Positions 17,507-26,181 of a DNA stretch of 64,000 nt are shown here, one piece after another. The stretch lies in contig NZ_JADCNH010000019.1 of the NCBI RefSeq assembly GCF_018904615.1, positions 17,556 to 81,555 of the forward strand, given 5' to 3'. The translations under genes and the position numbers were made by a program. Below the pieces are notes generated by a model. It was not told the DNA's origin. It did not search any database and saw only the letters and a list, made by a program, of their open reading frames with translations. This stretch comes from Verticiella alkaliphila (lineage in GTDB: Bacteria > Pseudomonadota > Gammaproteobacteria > Burkholderiales > Burkholderiaceae_B). The number at the start of each line of letters is the position of its first letter. Position 1 is the stretch's first letter.

Positions 17507-17534
17507 ACGAGGCTTCATTCTAGAGTAGCCTCGT
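17507..17534 (-). terminator. candidate terminator of the SDR/crotonase/thiolase operon
   Basis: ACGAGGCT and AGCCTCGT form a perfect 8-bp inverted repeat with a 12-base spacer, 22 bases after the SDR stop codon. On the minus strand the stem is followed by TTTCCT, a weak T-run. It could also be an operator for the downstream membrane protein gene. Confidence 0.5.
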
Positions 17535-17555
17535 GACCGTCGGTGCCGACACACC

Positions 17556-18374
17556 CTAAATCATGGCAAAGCCGCCGCTCACCCCCAGGCTCTGCCCTGT
17601 CACGTAGGCCGCGCGGTCTGACGCCAGATACAGCACGGCCCCGGCGACATCCTCGGGCCGGGACAGGCGTTCCAGCCCGCGGGCGATCGGATAGGCGCGC
17701 AGCATCTTCTTCAAGCGCTCGTCGTTGGCGGGTGTCGCGTCCGGGTGCAGCGCGCCGTTGGCGATCCCTTCATGGGACACCGCACCGAGGGCGATCACGT
17801 TGACGTTGATGCGGTCTCGACCGTGCTCCCGGGCGATCGCTTTGGAGAACCCGAGAATGGCGGCCTTTGCGCCGGAATACACCGCCAGGCCGGCCTCGCC
17901 GATGCGGCCCGCCTCGGACATGATGCTCACGATCTTGCCAGCGCCGGCGGCCTGCATGCCTGGCAGTACCAGCCGGCAGCAGTACATCACCCCATAGACG
18001 TTCAGGTCCACCACCTTGCGCCAGTCCGCCAGAGGCATGTCCAGGAAGGCGGGAGGGATGCCGCCCTTGGCTCGACGCTCGGGGGTGACCCCGGCGTTGT
18101 TGACCAGGATGTCCACATGGCTGAGGCCAGCGGCCTGAAGCGCCTGGGAGAAGGCCGACGACAGGGCGTCGTAGTCGGTGATGTCGCACACCATCGGTAC
18201 GGCCTGCCCGCCCAGCGCCCGTATCTCGTTGACGACGCGCTCGGCACGTTCGGCGAAGAGGTCATTGACCAGGACGGTCACGCCCTCGGCGGCAAACTCC
18301 AGGCACAGCCGACGGCCCACGCCTTGTCCGCCGCCGGTGATCATCGCGGCCTTGCCTTGCAGGTTCAATTCCAT
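17556..18374 (-). CDS. SDR-family oxidoreductase
   Basis: The 272-residue protein is a classical short-chain dehydrogenase: ITGGGQGVG for the cofactor, NNAG, Ser in IMSEAG, and YSGAK for catalysis. The ATG at 18374 follows AAGGAAG at a good distance; upstream in-frame sequence overlaps the crotonase gene. It is the last gene of a minus-strand operon (Bug, DUF35, thiolase, crotonase, SDR). A role as 3-hydroxyacyl-CoA dehydrogenase completing beta-oxidation with the crotonase and thiolase is likely from context but not proven. Confidence 0.9.
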   Translation of the reverse strand: MELNLQGKAAMITGGGQGVGRRLCLEFAAEGVTVLVNDLFAERAERVVNEIRALGGQAVPMVCDITDYDALSSAFSQALQAAGLSHVDILVNNAGVTPERRAKGGIPPAFLDMPLADWRKVVDLNVYGVMYCCRLVLPGMQAAGAGKIVSIMSEAGRIGEAGLAVYSGAKAAILGFSKAIAREHGRDRINVNVIALGAVSHEGIANGALHPDATPANDERLKKMLRAYPIARGLERLSRPEDVAGAVLYLASDRAAYVTGQSLGVSGGFAMI

Positions 18375-18405
18375 GGTCTTGTCTTCCTTGGGGGTAGGGG
18401 GCGGC

Positions 18406-19200
18406 TCAGCGGCCGTGAAAGCGGGGGGCTCGCTTCTCGATGAAGGCACGCATGCCTTCCTTGCGGTCCTCGCTGTCGATGAGCATCGCCGCAGCGAAGC
18501 GCTCGTACTGCAGGGCGGAATGAATGTCGACCTCTTCGCCCAAATCGATCGCCTGCTTGGCAAAGCGGATGGCCAACGGCGGCTGCGCCGCAATGGCGTG
18601 AGCCAGGCGCAGTGCCGACGGCAACAGGGCGTCGGCGGCTACCACCTGGTTGACGAGGCCCAGGGTCAGCGCGGCCTGCGCGTCGATCAGCGCCGAGGTG
18701 AAGACCAGCTCCTTGGCCTTGGCGGCGCCGACCACGCGGGTCAGGCGCTGTGTGCCGCCGGCCGCCGGAATCACGCCCAGCTTGACCTCCGGCAGACCCA
18801 GACGGGCATGCTCGGCGGCGATGCGGATGTCTGCGCACAGCGCCAGTTCGAGGCCTCCGCCCAGTGCGACGCCGTTCAGGGCGGCGATCACGGGCTTTTC
18901 AAAGGTGGCGATGTTGGTGAACAGGTCATGCGTGCGCTGCTGGTTCACGAAGTAATCCGCGGGCGCGGGGCTGTTGCCGGCGCGCTCCTTGATGTCCGCG
19001 CCAGCGCAGAAGGCGCGCTCGCCCGCGCCAGTGATCACCACGCAGCGCACGGCGGTGTCCTCGCGCGCCCATTCGAAGAATGCGCACGCCAAGTCAGGCT
19101 TCATGCTGGCGCCCAGCGTGTTCATCCGGTCCGGGCGATTCAGGGTGATGACGGCGACGTCGTCGTCCACCTTGTAGCCCACCGTCTCAAGCGTTTTCAT
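18406..19200 (-). CDS. enoyl-CoA hydratase/isomerase (crotonase) family protein
   Basis: The 264-residue protein has the full crotonase set: the CoA-binding AFCAGADIKE, the oxyanion loop ALGGGLELAL carrying the first catalytic Glu, and PEVKLGVIPAAGG carrying the second. Both Glu residues fit a true enoyl-CoA hydratase that adds water to trans-2-enoyl-CoA in the cytosol. It is 31 bases upstream of the SDR gene and 16 bases downstream of the thiolase gene, so the three genes supply hydration, oxidation and thiolysis of one acyl-CoA. Confidence 0.93.
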   Translation of the reverse strand: MKTLETVGYKVDDDVAVITLNRPDRMNTLGASMKPDLACAFFEWAREDTAVRCVVITGAGERAFCAGADIKERAGNSPAPADYFVNQQRTHDLFTNIATFEKPVIAALNGVALGGGLELALCADIRIAAEHARLGLPEVKLGVIPAAGGTQRLTRVVGAAKAKELVFTSALIDAQAALTLGLVNQVVAADALLPSALRLAHAIAAQPPLAIRFAKQAIDLGEEVDIHSALQYERFAAAMLIDSEDRKEGMRAFIEKRAPRFHGR

Positions 19201-19216
19201 GGCGTCTCCAGGCGGC

Positions 19217-20425
19217 TCATGCCGCGTCGTTCCAGCCGGCCAGCACATGGGCGAATGCCACCGAGCCCAGGCCGATCATGTGAGCAAGGCCGAGACGCGC
19301 GCCGGCATGTTGTCGGCCGGTGGCTTCACCCCGGATCTGTCGGGTGATCTCGGCCACCTGTCCGATGCCGGTCGGGCCGATCGGGTGCCCCATGCCGAGC
19401 AGGCCGCCCGAGGCGTTGACCGCGCACTGTCCGCCGATACGCGAGGCCCCGTCGGCCAGATAGGCCGCGCCTTCTCCCGGGCCGCACAGGCCCATGGCCT
19501 CGGTGTAGATCAACTCCTCGATCGAGAACGCCTCGTGCAGCTCAACCAGATCCAGTGTGCTGGCGCTCACCCCGGCCTGGGCGAGGGCCTGTTCGGTGGA
19601 CACGCGTACCAGAGCGTGGGCTGCGGACTCCGTGTCGGAGCCGAGCGTCTCGCTGGTGGCCACTGAGGCCAGTATGCGAACAGCGCGCGACTTGGCGTAG
19701 CCGATCTTGTCCAATGCTGCAGCCGAGGCCACCAGCACGGCGGCGGCACCTTCGCCGCGTGGGCAGCACTGTTGCACCGTCAGGTCTCCTACGACGGCCG
19801 GCGAGGACAGCACCTGCTCTAGCGTGCGTGGCTTGCGGAACTGGGCGTAGGGGTTCAGGGCGGCGTTGCCGTGGTTCTTGACCGCCACGCGAGCCATCGC
19901 CTCGACCGACAGCCCATGGCGGGCCAGGTAGTCTCGCGCCATCAACGCAAACTTCACGGCTGGAATATTGGCGGTGGGCGAGAGCCGGTCCAGACCGTCC
20001 TTGTCGGCGGCACGGCGCGAATCGCCTGGCTTGTCCACACCCAATGCCAGGGCGATGTCCGTCTCGCCACTGGCCACGGCCAGGCAGGCCTCACGAAATG
20101 CGGCGCATCCTGACGCCGAGGCGCTTTCGACTTGAGTGACGGCAAGGCCGGTCGACCCCAGGTGACGCAACATGACACGCCCGGTCGCCATGCCGATGGC
20201 CGAGGTGCCAACATAGGCTGCCTGGACGTCGGGCCAGGCGACGCCGGCGTCGGCCAGGGCTTCACGCACGGCGGTCAACCCCATCGGCACGTAGGGCGTG
20301 TCGCTCGCGAACTGATAACGGTGCATGCCGATGCCGATGACGTAGACCGGCGCCTGCTGCAACAGGCGGCCGGCACTCGCGGCAGGGGCCACCGTGGCGT
20401 TCGAGCAGGGTGTCGTCTGGCTCAT
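19217..20425 (-). CDS. thiolase-like (SCP2-type) acyl-CoA acetyltransferase
   Basis: The 402-residue protein is a thiolase of the lipid-transfer/SCP-x group. The nucleophile Cys107 is in SASASGCAAF, His297 in ELHEAFS and His347 in GHPIGPTG. Such enzymes often need a DUF35 partner, and the gene for one overlaps its start as ATGA (20422-20425). Together they are expected to cleave or condense an acyl-CoA, typically of a branched or cyclic substrate. The long upstream extension of the open frame overlaps the DUF35 gene and was discarded. Confidence 0.9.
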   Translation of the reverse strand: MSQTTPCSNATVAPAASAGRLLQQAPVYVIGIGMHRYQFASDTPYVPMGLTAVREALADAGVAWPDVQAAYVGTSAIGMATGRVMLRHLGSTGLAVTQVESASASGCAAFREACLAVASGETDIALALGVDKPGDSRRAADKDGLDRLSPTANIPAVKFALMARDYLARHGLSVEAMARVAVKNHGNAALNPYAQFRKPRTLEQVLSSPAVVGDLTVQQCCPRGEGAAAVLVASAAALDKIGYAKSRAVRILASVATSETLGSDTESAAHALVRVSTEQALAQAGVSASTLDLVELHEAFSIEELIYTEAMGLCGPGEGAAYLADGASRIGGQCAVNASGGLLGMGHPIGPTGIGQVAEITRQIRGEATGRQHAGARLGLAHMIGLGSVAFAHVLAGWNDAA

Positions 20426-20832
20426 GCTGCGTCCTCCAAAGGGGCGAATCGGCACGTGAAGCGCCCGTCGGGCATGATGGCCGGCACCGCGCGTACCGGC
20501 ATGCCGGGTGCCAGGTCGCCCTCGTGCCGAACGTCCAGGACGGCCTCCTCCAGGACGCCGCCGGCCAGTTCGAGCTCGGCCACGACATAGGGCGCGGCCA
20601 AGGCGGGCGTGAGCGCTTGGTGAACAGTGACCATCTGGCGAACGCGCGCCCGCCCGGCCAGCCGTTGTGTGTGGCCCGCTTCGGCGGCGGCTCCACAGCA
20701 ACGGCAGCCATACGCGCTGGAGGGGAAGGTCAGTGCCCCGCATGCGCCGCAGGCCAGATACAGCAGGTCGAGCGTGCCGTCCTCGGCCAGCGCATACAGG
20801 GCCGGGTGCACCGGCTCACCAGGGTGATTCAT
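20422..20832 (-). CDS. DUF35 OB-fold protein, partner of the thiolase
   Basis: The 136-residue protein has an N-terminal rubredoxin-like zinc knuckle (CGACG and CRCCG, residues about 28-47) followed by an OB-fold. DUF35 proteins bind CoA thioesters and form complexes with thiolases and related enzymes, channeling the substrate. Its 3' end overlaps the thiolase start by 4 bases, which supports a fixed complex. It follows the Bug gene by 48 bases, within the same minus-strand operon. Confidence 0.9.
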   Translation of the reverse strand: MNHPGEPVHPALYALAEDGTLDLLYLACGACGALTFPSSAYGCRCCGAAAEAGHTQRLAGRARVRQMVTVHQALTPALAAPYVVAELELAGGVLEEAVLDVRHEGDLAPGMPVRAVPAIMPDGRFTCRFAPLEDAA

Positions 20833-20880
20833 GGGTATCTCCAGATCGTGCGCTGCGGCGCGCCCGGCCGCAGCTGCGGT

Positions 20881-21852
20881 TCAGTCCAACTGCAGGTTTG
20901 CCTTCTCGACCACGCCCTTCCAGCGCGCCATCTCCTCGCGTACGAAGTCGCTGAACTTGTCCTGCGACAGGCCGATCAGCGGTTCGCTGCCGAACTCGCG
21001 CGCGTACGTCCTGACCGTCTCGGAGGCCAGGGCCTTGTCCATGGATTGCGCCAGGCGCGCGATGACCGGTTCGGGCGTGCCAGCGGGCACGAAGATGCCG
21101 GCCCAACTCGTCGTCTGTGCCTCCGGAAATCCGGCCTCGGCGATCGTCGGCGTATCCGGCAGGGCTGCCACGCGCTCTTTGCCCGTCACGGCCAGCGGCC
21201 GGATGGCGCCTGCCTGCAGATGGGGGGTGGAACTGACCATGTAGTCGAACAGCAGGTCGATAGCGCCCCCGCGCAGGTCGTTGAGTGCGGGACCACTGCC
21301 CTTATAGGGCACGTGCGTGAACTTGATCCCCGCGGCATTCTGGAACAGCTCACCGGCCAGATGACTGCCGGTGCCGATGCCAGCAGATCCCATGTTGACC
21401 TTACCGGGATTGGCCTTGGCGAACGCGACCAGCTCCTCGATGGTCTTGAAGCGGTTGTTCGCGCCTGTGACCAGGATGGTGGGTGAGGCCAGCATGCCGT
21501 GAACGGGGATGAAGTCCTCCATGGGCTTGTATGTCACGTTCTTGTAGAGCCAGGGGCTCGTGGCCAACGTGCCCTGGGTGCCGTAGAGCAGCGTATAGCC
21601 GTCGGGCGTGGCGCGCTTGAACTGCTCGGTGCCCAGTTGTCCGCCGGCGCCGGGGCGGTTGTCCACAACCACGGGTTGGCCAAGGTCGTCAGCCATGAGT
21701 TTGCCGATCATGCGCGAGGTGTGGTCGGTGACCCCGCCAGGTGTATAGGGCACGACCCACGTGATCGGTCGTGACGGGAATGTGTCAGCCCAGCTGCTGG
21801 TCGATATCACCAGCGACAGCGTGGCAACACCTGTACGAAAGCTTCCTTTCAT
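20881..21852 (-). CDS. Bug-type periplasmic solute receptor
   Basis: The 323-residue product has a signal peptide ending near SSWADTFPS, followed by WVVPYTPGGVTDHTSR, DNRPGAGGQLG and VPYKGSG. The start at ATG 21852 is fixed by GGAGGAGA just upstream. It is the first gene of the DUF35/thiolase/crotonase/SDR operon and is divergent from the IclR gene, so its promoter shares the region with the repeat array at 21913-22041. It probably delivers or reports the substrate for both operons. Confidence 0.93.
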   Translation of the reverse strand: MKGSFRTGVATLSLVISTSSWADTFPSRPITWVVPYTPGGVTDHTSRMIGKLMADDLGQPVVVDNRPGAGGQLGTEQFKRATPDGYTLLYGTQGTLATSPWLYKNVTYKPMEDFIPVHGMLASPTILVTGANNRFKTIEELVAFAKANPGKVNMGSAGIGTGSHLAGELFQNAAGIKFTHVPYKGSGPALNDLRGGAIDLLFDYMVSSTPHLQAGAIRPLAVTGKERVAALPDTPTIAEAGFPEAQTTSWAGIFVPAGTPEPVIARLAQSMDKALASETVRTYAREFGSEPLIGLSQDKFSDFVREEMARWKGVVEKANLQLD

Positions 21853-21912
21853 CTCGTCTCCTCCGGGGTTGTCCAACGTCAGGTCGACGTCGAATCTTCT
21901 TATGTTGAGTCG

Positions 21913-22041
21913 CGGTATTCCGTGATAGAGTTCAGTATATCGTGAAGTGTAGGGTTCATATCAACTCATTTCTTCTTAGGTGTAATCCCTGTGCATCCTG
22001 GTTTTGGCACAATTCAGGGGTGAAGACATCACGAAATACCG
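21913..22041. promoter_or_regulatory. three-site repeat array in the Bug/IclR divergent promoter
   Basis: CGGTATTCCGTGAT (21913-21926) recurs as a direct copy CAGTATATCGTGAA (21933-21946, 10 of 14 matching, exactly 20 bases further, two helical turns) and as an inverted copy ATCACGAAATACCG (22028-22041, 13 of 14 matching in reverse complement). The last copy runs into the ribosome binding site of the IclR gene. This fits a regulator, most simply the adjacent IclR protein, binding two sites on one helix face for the operons and one that blocks its own expression. Binding is inferred. Confidence 0.55.
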
Positions 22042-22050
22042 GAGAAGAAA

Positions 22051-22845
22051 TTGGCAGCAAACGTTCCAGCCGTCGCCAGAGCCATGGCCATTTTTGAAGT
22101 GTTCGCTCGCGAGCAGCGCGAGCTGTCGAACTCGGAGCTGGCCCGATTCATCGGGATTGCCGACAGCAGCTGCGCGGATCTGTTGCACACGCTCTATCAG
22201 GCGGGCTATGTCACGCGCACTGCGAGGACCAAGCGTTTCTATCCCACCAGCCGTCTGTTCAGTGCGGCTCAATCGATCGCCGAGAATGACCCAACATTGC
22301 AGATCAGTCGCGAAGCGATCGAGCTCCTGGCAAGCAAGACTGGCGAGACTGCGTTGTGCGGGCGGCTGGAGAGCGGCTTCGTGCGCGTGATCGGTTTTCA
22401 GGAAGGCAAGTATCAATTGCGCTATGTCATGAAGGTGGGCGAGAAGATGGCCTTGCATGGATCGGCGCTGGGCAAGGCGCTGCTCGCGCAGACCTCGCCG
22501 GAGGAGGCCGCGCGGCACCTGCGCGTCAAGCCCTTGCGCAAGCTCACACCACATTCCATGACGGACCCAGCCCAGGTCGAGGCTGCCGTCGACCAGGTGC
22601 GTGCTCAGGGCTGGGCAGAGGCGCGCAGCGAGGGCGTCTTGGGCGTGGGCGCGCTGGCCGTGGGCGGGCTGGTGGGAGGCGAGCCACTGGCCATCTCGTT
22701 GACCGGCCCGCAAGACCGTATCGATGAACATCGGGATCTGTACCTGCAGGTCCTGCTCGAAGTGCGCGCTGCCGCATTCAGCCAGCCCGATTCGCCGGTG
22801 CGCGCAACGGCGCGAAAGAGCCCGCGCAGCGCACCCGGCCCTTGA
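22051..22845 (+). CDS. IclR-family transcriptional regulator
   Basis: The 264-residue regulator has an N-terminal winged helix (residues about 1-60, with NSELARFIGIADSS and GYVTRT) and a C-terminal effector domain. It starts with TTG at 22051, chosen because GGAGA lies 6 bases before it and no better codon follows. The C-terminal tail is Arg/Ala/Pro-rich. It is divergent from the Bug/thiolase operon and is the first gene before an acyl-CoA dehydrogenase, a synthetase and an NMO-like gene, so it probably senses an intermediate and controls both directions. Confidence 0.9.
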   Translation: MAANVPAVARAMAIFEVFAREQRELSNSELARFIGIADSSCADLLHTLYQAGYVTRTARTKRFYPTSRLFSAAQSIAENDPTLQISREAIELLASKTGETALCGRLESGFVRVIGFQEGKYQLRYVMKVGEKMALHGSALGKALLAQTSPEEAARHLRVKPLRKLTPHSMTDPAQVEAAVDQVRAQGWAEARSEGVLGVGALAVGGLVGGEPLAISLTGPQDRIDEHRDLYLQVLLEVRAAAFSQPDSPVRATARKSPRSAPGP

Positions 22846-22873
22846 CGGGCTTCATGACAACAGAGGAGACACC

Positions 22874-24022
22874 ATGACGATCCCGCTGGAGACCGAGCAC
22901 GCCATCGTGCGTGACAGCATCCGCCGCTACATGCAGGCCAAGGTCGTGCCGCACATCGTGCGGCACGAAGCCGAGCACAGCTTTCCTTTCGAGGTGCTGC
23001 CGGCGCTGCGCGAGTTTGGCTATATCGGCGGCATGCTGCCCGAGGCCGATGGCGGGATGGACCTGGACTACCTCACCTGGGCCATGCTGATGGAGGAAGC
23101 GGGCTATACGTGGATGTCCCTGCGCACACTGCTCAACATCACCAATGGCGCGATCCGGCGACTGCATGCGCTGGGCACGGACGATCAGAAGGCGCGCTTT
23201 CTGCAGCCTTTGCTGCGCAGCGAACGTAGCGCCTGCATGGGCATTACCGAGCCGAACACGGGCTCGAACGTGGCCGGCATCCAGATGCGCGCGGATCTGC
23301 GCGGTGACCATTATGTGCTCAATGGGCGCAAGCTCTGGATCACCAATGGCGCATGGGCAGATTTCGCCATTGTCGTGGCGCGCACCTTCAGCCCGGATTG
23401 CGATGGACAGCTCTCGCTCTTCATTGTCGAGCGCGAGGCCAGCCCCTATGAAGTGCGTCGACTCGACACCATGGTGCTGCGCTGCACCGGCACGGCCGAG
23501 CTGTCGTTCGCAGACGTGAAGATCCCCCGCGAGAACCTGCTGGGCGCAGAAGGACAGGCTTTCAGCAAGGTGCTCTCTGGCCTGGATGGCGCGCGCCTGA
23601 ATATCGCCATGGGTGCGGTCGGAGCAGCCCAGCATGCGCTGGACCTGTCGGTTGAATACGCGAAGACGCGCACGCAGTTCGGTCGGCCGATCGGCAGCTT
23701 TCAGCTCATCCAGAAACATATCGTGGACATGACCGTACGCGTGGAGGCCGCGCGCGCCTTGGGCATGCGGGCTGCCCACGCGCTGCAGCGCGGTGGCCAT
23801 GCCCGCATGGAATGCTCCATCGCCAAGCTCTACGCAACCGAGACCGCGCATGAGGTGGCCAACATGGCCCTGCAGGTGCATGGCGGCCTGGGCTATTCCA
23901 CGGACTATCCGATCGAGCGCATCTTTCGCGATACGCGGGGCGGGATGATTCCGGAAGGCACGACCGAGATCCAGACGTTGATCGTCGGGCGCGAAATCCT
24001 GGGTATGTCGGCCATCGTCTAA
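22874..24022 (+). CDS. acyl-CoA dehydrogenase
   Basis: The 382-residue flavoenzyme oxidises an acyl-CoA to the 2-enoyl-CoA. MGITEPNTGSNVAG is the flavin and substrate segment, GRKLWITNG the middle beta-domain, RTQFGRPIGSFQLIQ and QVHGGLGYSTDYPIER the C-terminal helices, and IPEGTTEIQ holds the catalytic Glu. The ATG at 22874 is preceded by GAGGAGA; the longer open frame overlaps the IclR gene. It lies 29 bases after that gene and 12 bases before the acyl-CoA synthetase gene. Its enoyl product would feed the crotonase of the divergent operon. Confidence 0.93.
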   Translation: MTIPLETEHAIVRDSIRRYMQAKVVPHIVRHEAEHSFPFEVLPALREFGYIGGMLPEADGGMDLDYLTWAMLMEEAGYTWMSLRTLLNITNGAIRRLHALGTDDQKARFLQPLLRSERSACMGITEPNTGSNVAGIQMRADLRGDHYVLNGRKLWITNGAWADFAIVVARTFSPDCDGQLSLFIVEREASPYEVRRLDTMVLRCTGTAELSFADVKIPRENLLGAEGQAFSKVLSGLDGARLNIAMGAVGAAQHALDLSVEYAKTRTQFGRPIGSFQLIQKHIVDMTVRVEAARALGMRAAHALQRGGHARMECSIAKLYATETAHEVANMALQVHGGLGYSTDYPIERIFRDTRGGMIPEGTTEIQTLIVGREILGMSAIV

Positions 24023-24033
24023 CGGAGAGCGCC

Positions 24034-26181
24034 ATGATCGAATCGCAAGCAAGTTCGCTGACGTCGCTGTTCAACCCGCGCAGTGTGGCGCTCATCGGTG
24101 CCTCGGACAATCCGGCGAGCATCGGCGGGCGCACCCTGGCCAATCTGTTGGACCATTCGGCTTACCGGGGTGAGGTGTACCTCGTCAACGCTCGTCGCGA
24201 GCGCATTGGCGATCGTCCGTGCTATCGCAGCGTGGACGAGCTGCCTGCCGTGCCCGAGATGGTGATCGTTGCCGTACCTGCGGATACAGCCGTGCCGGCC
24301 CTGGAGGCGTGCGGCCGCCTGGGCGTGCGCTACGCGATCGTCTTCACGTCCGGCTTTGGCGAGGGCGGCGGCGAGGGCCAGGAGTACGCCGAGCGCCTGC
24401 GCCGGGTCGTGGCCGACACCGGCATGCGCATCTATGGGCCCAATTGCCCGGGGCTGTGCAATGTCAACGAACGCATCGGCTTCACGTTCTCGCCCTCGTT
24501 CCGGCACGACCTTCGTGCCGGTCCGATCGGTCTGATCACCCAGGGCGGCGGCCTGGGACGCAACGTGATGCAGACGATGGACCGCGGCGTGGGAATCGGC
24601 CTGTGGGCATCCACGGGCAATGAACTGGATCTGCAGGTGGCAGACTTCATCGAGGCCATGGCCGATACATCGGGCATCGAGGTCATCGCTATTCTCCTGG
24701 AGGGTATCAACGACGGGCCACGCTTCGTACGTGCCGTGCAGCGCGCCACGCGGCGTGGCAAGCCCATCGTTGCCTTCAAGGTGGGGCGTTCGGAGTACGG
24801 TAGCAAGGCCGCCCAATCGCATACGGCGTCCATCACGGGATCTGCCGAGGTCAACAGCGCGGTGTTCCGTCAGCTGGGTGTCATTGAAGTCGATGACATC
24901 GACGAGCTGGCCGACACGGCGTGGCTCCTGGCCCGTGCGCATCCGGCGCCCAATCCGCCGGATGCGCCCGAGCCGGGCCTGGCCGTGTACTGCTCGTCGG
25001 GCGGCACGACCGCCATGACGGCCGATGCCATCGGGCTGGCCGGGCTCACGCTGGTGCCGTTTGCAGAAAGCACGACGGTCACTCTGCGGGGCTTGCTGCC
25101 CAGTTATGCCTCCATCGTCAATCCGATCGACACGACGACCGCCGTGCTGGCTGACGACAGCCTCATCGAGAAGACGATGCTAGCGGTCTGCCGCGATCCG
25201 GGGGTGGCGATGGTCATCCTGCCCATGGCGCTGGACTATGGCGAGGTCACGGCCACCATCGCGCGCCGGGTCGCCGCCGCCCAGACGCAGAGCCCCGTGC
25301 CGATCGTGCCGATCTGGATGAGCGAGCGCACTGGAGAAGGCTACGGCATCCTGCGAGACGCCGGCATGGCGCCCATGCGCAGCGTGAGCAAGGCCGTCAA
25401 GGCCTTGCGGCGATGGGTTGACCACGGCCGCTGGCTGGCAAGCCATGATCCTGAGTTCCATCCGGCCGTGCTCCACGCCGGCGACACCCCGCAGTCACCC
25501 GCGCGCGCCATGACTGAGTCGAAGGCCAAGACGTGGCTGCGCGAGGCAGGCATGGCGTTGCCGCAGAGCCACGCGGTGAGTTCACGCGACGCGGCCATGG
25601 CGGTGGCCCAGACTCACGGGATCGCCTTGGCGGCCAAAGTGCTCAGTGCAGACATCCAGCACAAATCCGACGTCGGTGGGGTGCGGCTGGGCCTGGCGGG
25701 AGCCGAGGCCGTGGGACGGGCTTGGGACGAGATTCATGCCAGTGTGCGCCAAGCCATGCCGCAGGCCCGCATCGAAGGTCTGTTGCTCGAGCCCATGGCG
25801 CCCGTCGGCGGCCTTGAGCTTCTGGTGGGCATCTCCCGCGATCCCGTGCTTGGTCCCATGATGACCGTGGGCCTGGGCGGGATCTACGTTGAGATCTTCC
25901 GCGATGTGGCCCGCCGCATGCTGCCGGTCAGTGTGGACGAGGCCGAGCGCATGCTGCGCGAGCTGCGCTGTTATCCGCTGCTCGCGGGCGCCCGGGGCCA
26001 GCCTCCCCGCGACGAGGCTGCTCTGGCCAGGCTGTTGGCCCAAGTGTCGGACATCGTGTTGGCCCAGGGCGCGCGCGTGGCCGAGATCGACCTCAACCCG
26101 GTGTGGGTAGGCCGTGTCGGGGAGGGCGCTTACCCCCTGGATGCAGTGATCGTCGCGCATGATGTGGCGTCTGTGTCATGA
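24034..26181 (+). CDS. ADP-forming acetate-CoA ligase family (acyl-CoA synthetase)
   Basis: The 715-residue protein joins the alpha and beta parts of an NDP-forming acyl-CoA synthetase. Residues about 10-110 form the CoA-binding Rossmann domain (VALIGASDNPASIGG), about 150-460 hold the two succinyl-CoA-ligase-like domains, and about 490-710 form the ATP-grasp domain (AAKVLSADIQHKSDVGGV). The candidate phospho-His is His263 in AAQSHTASITG. It makes an acyl-CoA from a free acid with ATP, likely the first step for the acid taken up here. Its stop overlaps the next gene as ATGA. Confidence 0.92.
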   Translation: MIESQASSLTSLFNPRSVALIGASDNPASIGGRTLANLLDHSAYRGEVYLVNARRERIGDRPCYRSVDELPAVPEMVIVAVPADTAVPALEACGRLGVRYAIVFTSGFGEGGGEGQEYAERLRRVVADTGMRIYGPNCPGLCNVNERIGFTFSPSFRHDLRAGPIGLITQGGGLGRNVMQTMDRGVGIGLWASTGNELDLQVADFIEAMADTSGIEVIAILLEGINDGPRFVRAVQRATRRGKPIVAFKVGRSEYGSKAAQSHTASITGSAEVNSAVFRQLGVIEVDDIDELADTAWLLARAHPAPNPPDAPEPGLAVYCSSGGTTAMTADAIGLAGLTLVPFAESTTVTLRGLLPSYASIVNPIDTTTAVLADDSLIEKTMLAVCRDPGVAMVILPMALDYGEVTATIARRVAAAQTQSPVPIVPIWMSERTGEGYGILRDAGMAPMRSVSKAVKALRRWVDHGRWLASHDPEFHPAVLHAGDTPQSPARAMTESKAKTWLREAGMALPQSHAVSSRDAAMAVAQTHGIALAAKVLSADIQHKSDVGGVRLGLAGAEAVGRAWDEIHASVRQAMPQARIEGLLLEPMAPVGGLELLVGISRDPVLGPMMTVGLGGIYVEIFRDVARRMLPVSVDEAERMLRELRCYPLLAGARGQPPRDEAALARLLAQVSDIVLAQGARVAEIDLNPVWVGRVGEGAYPLDAVIVAHDVASVS

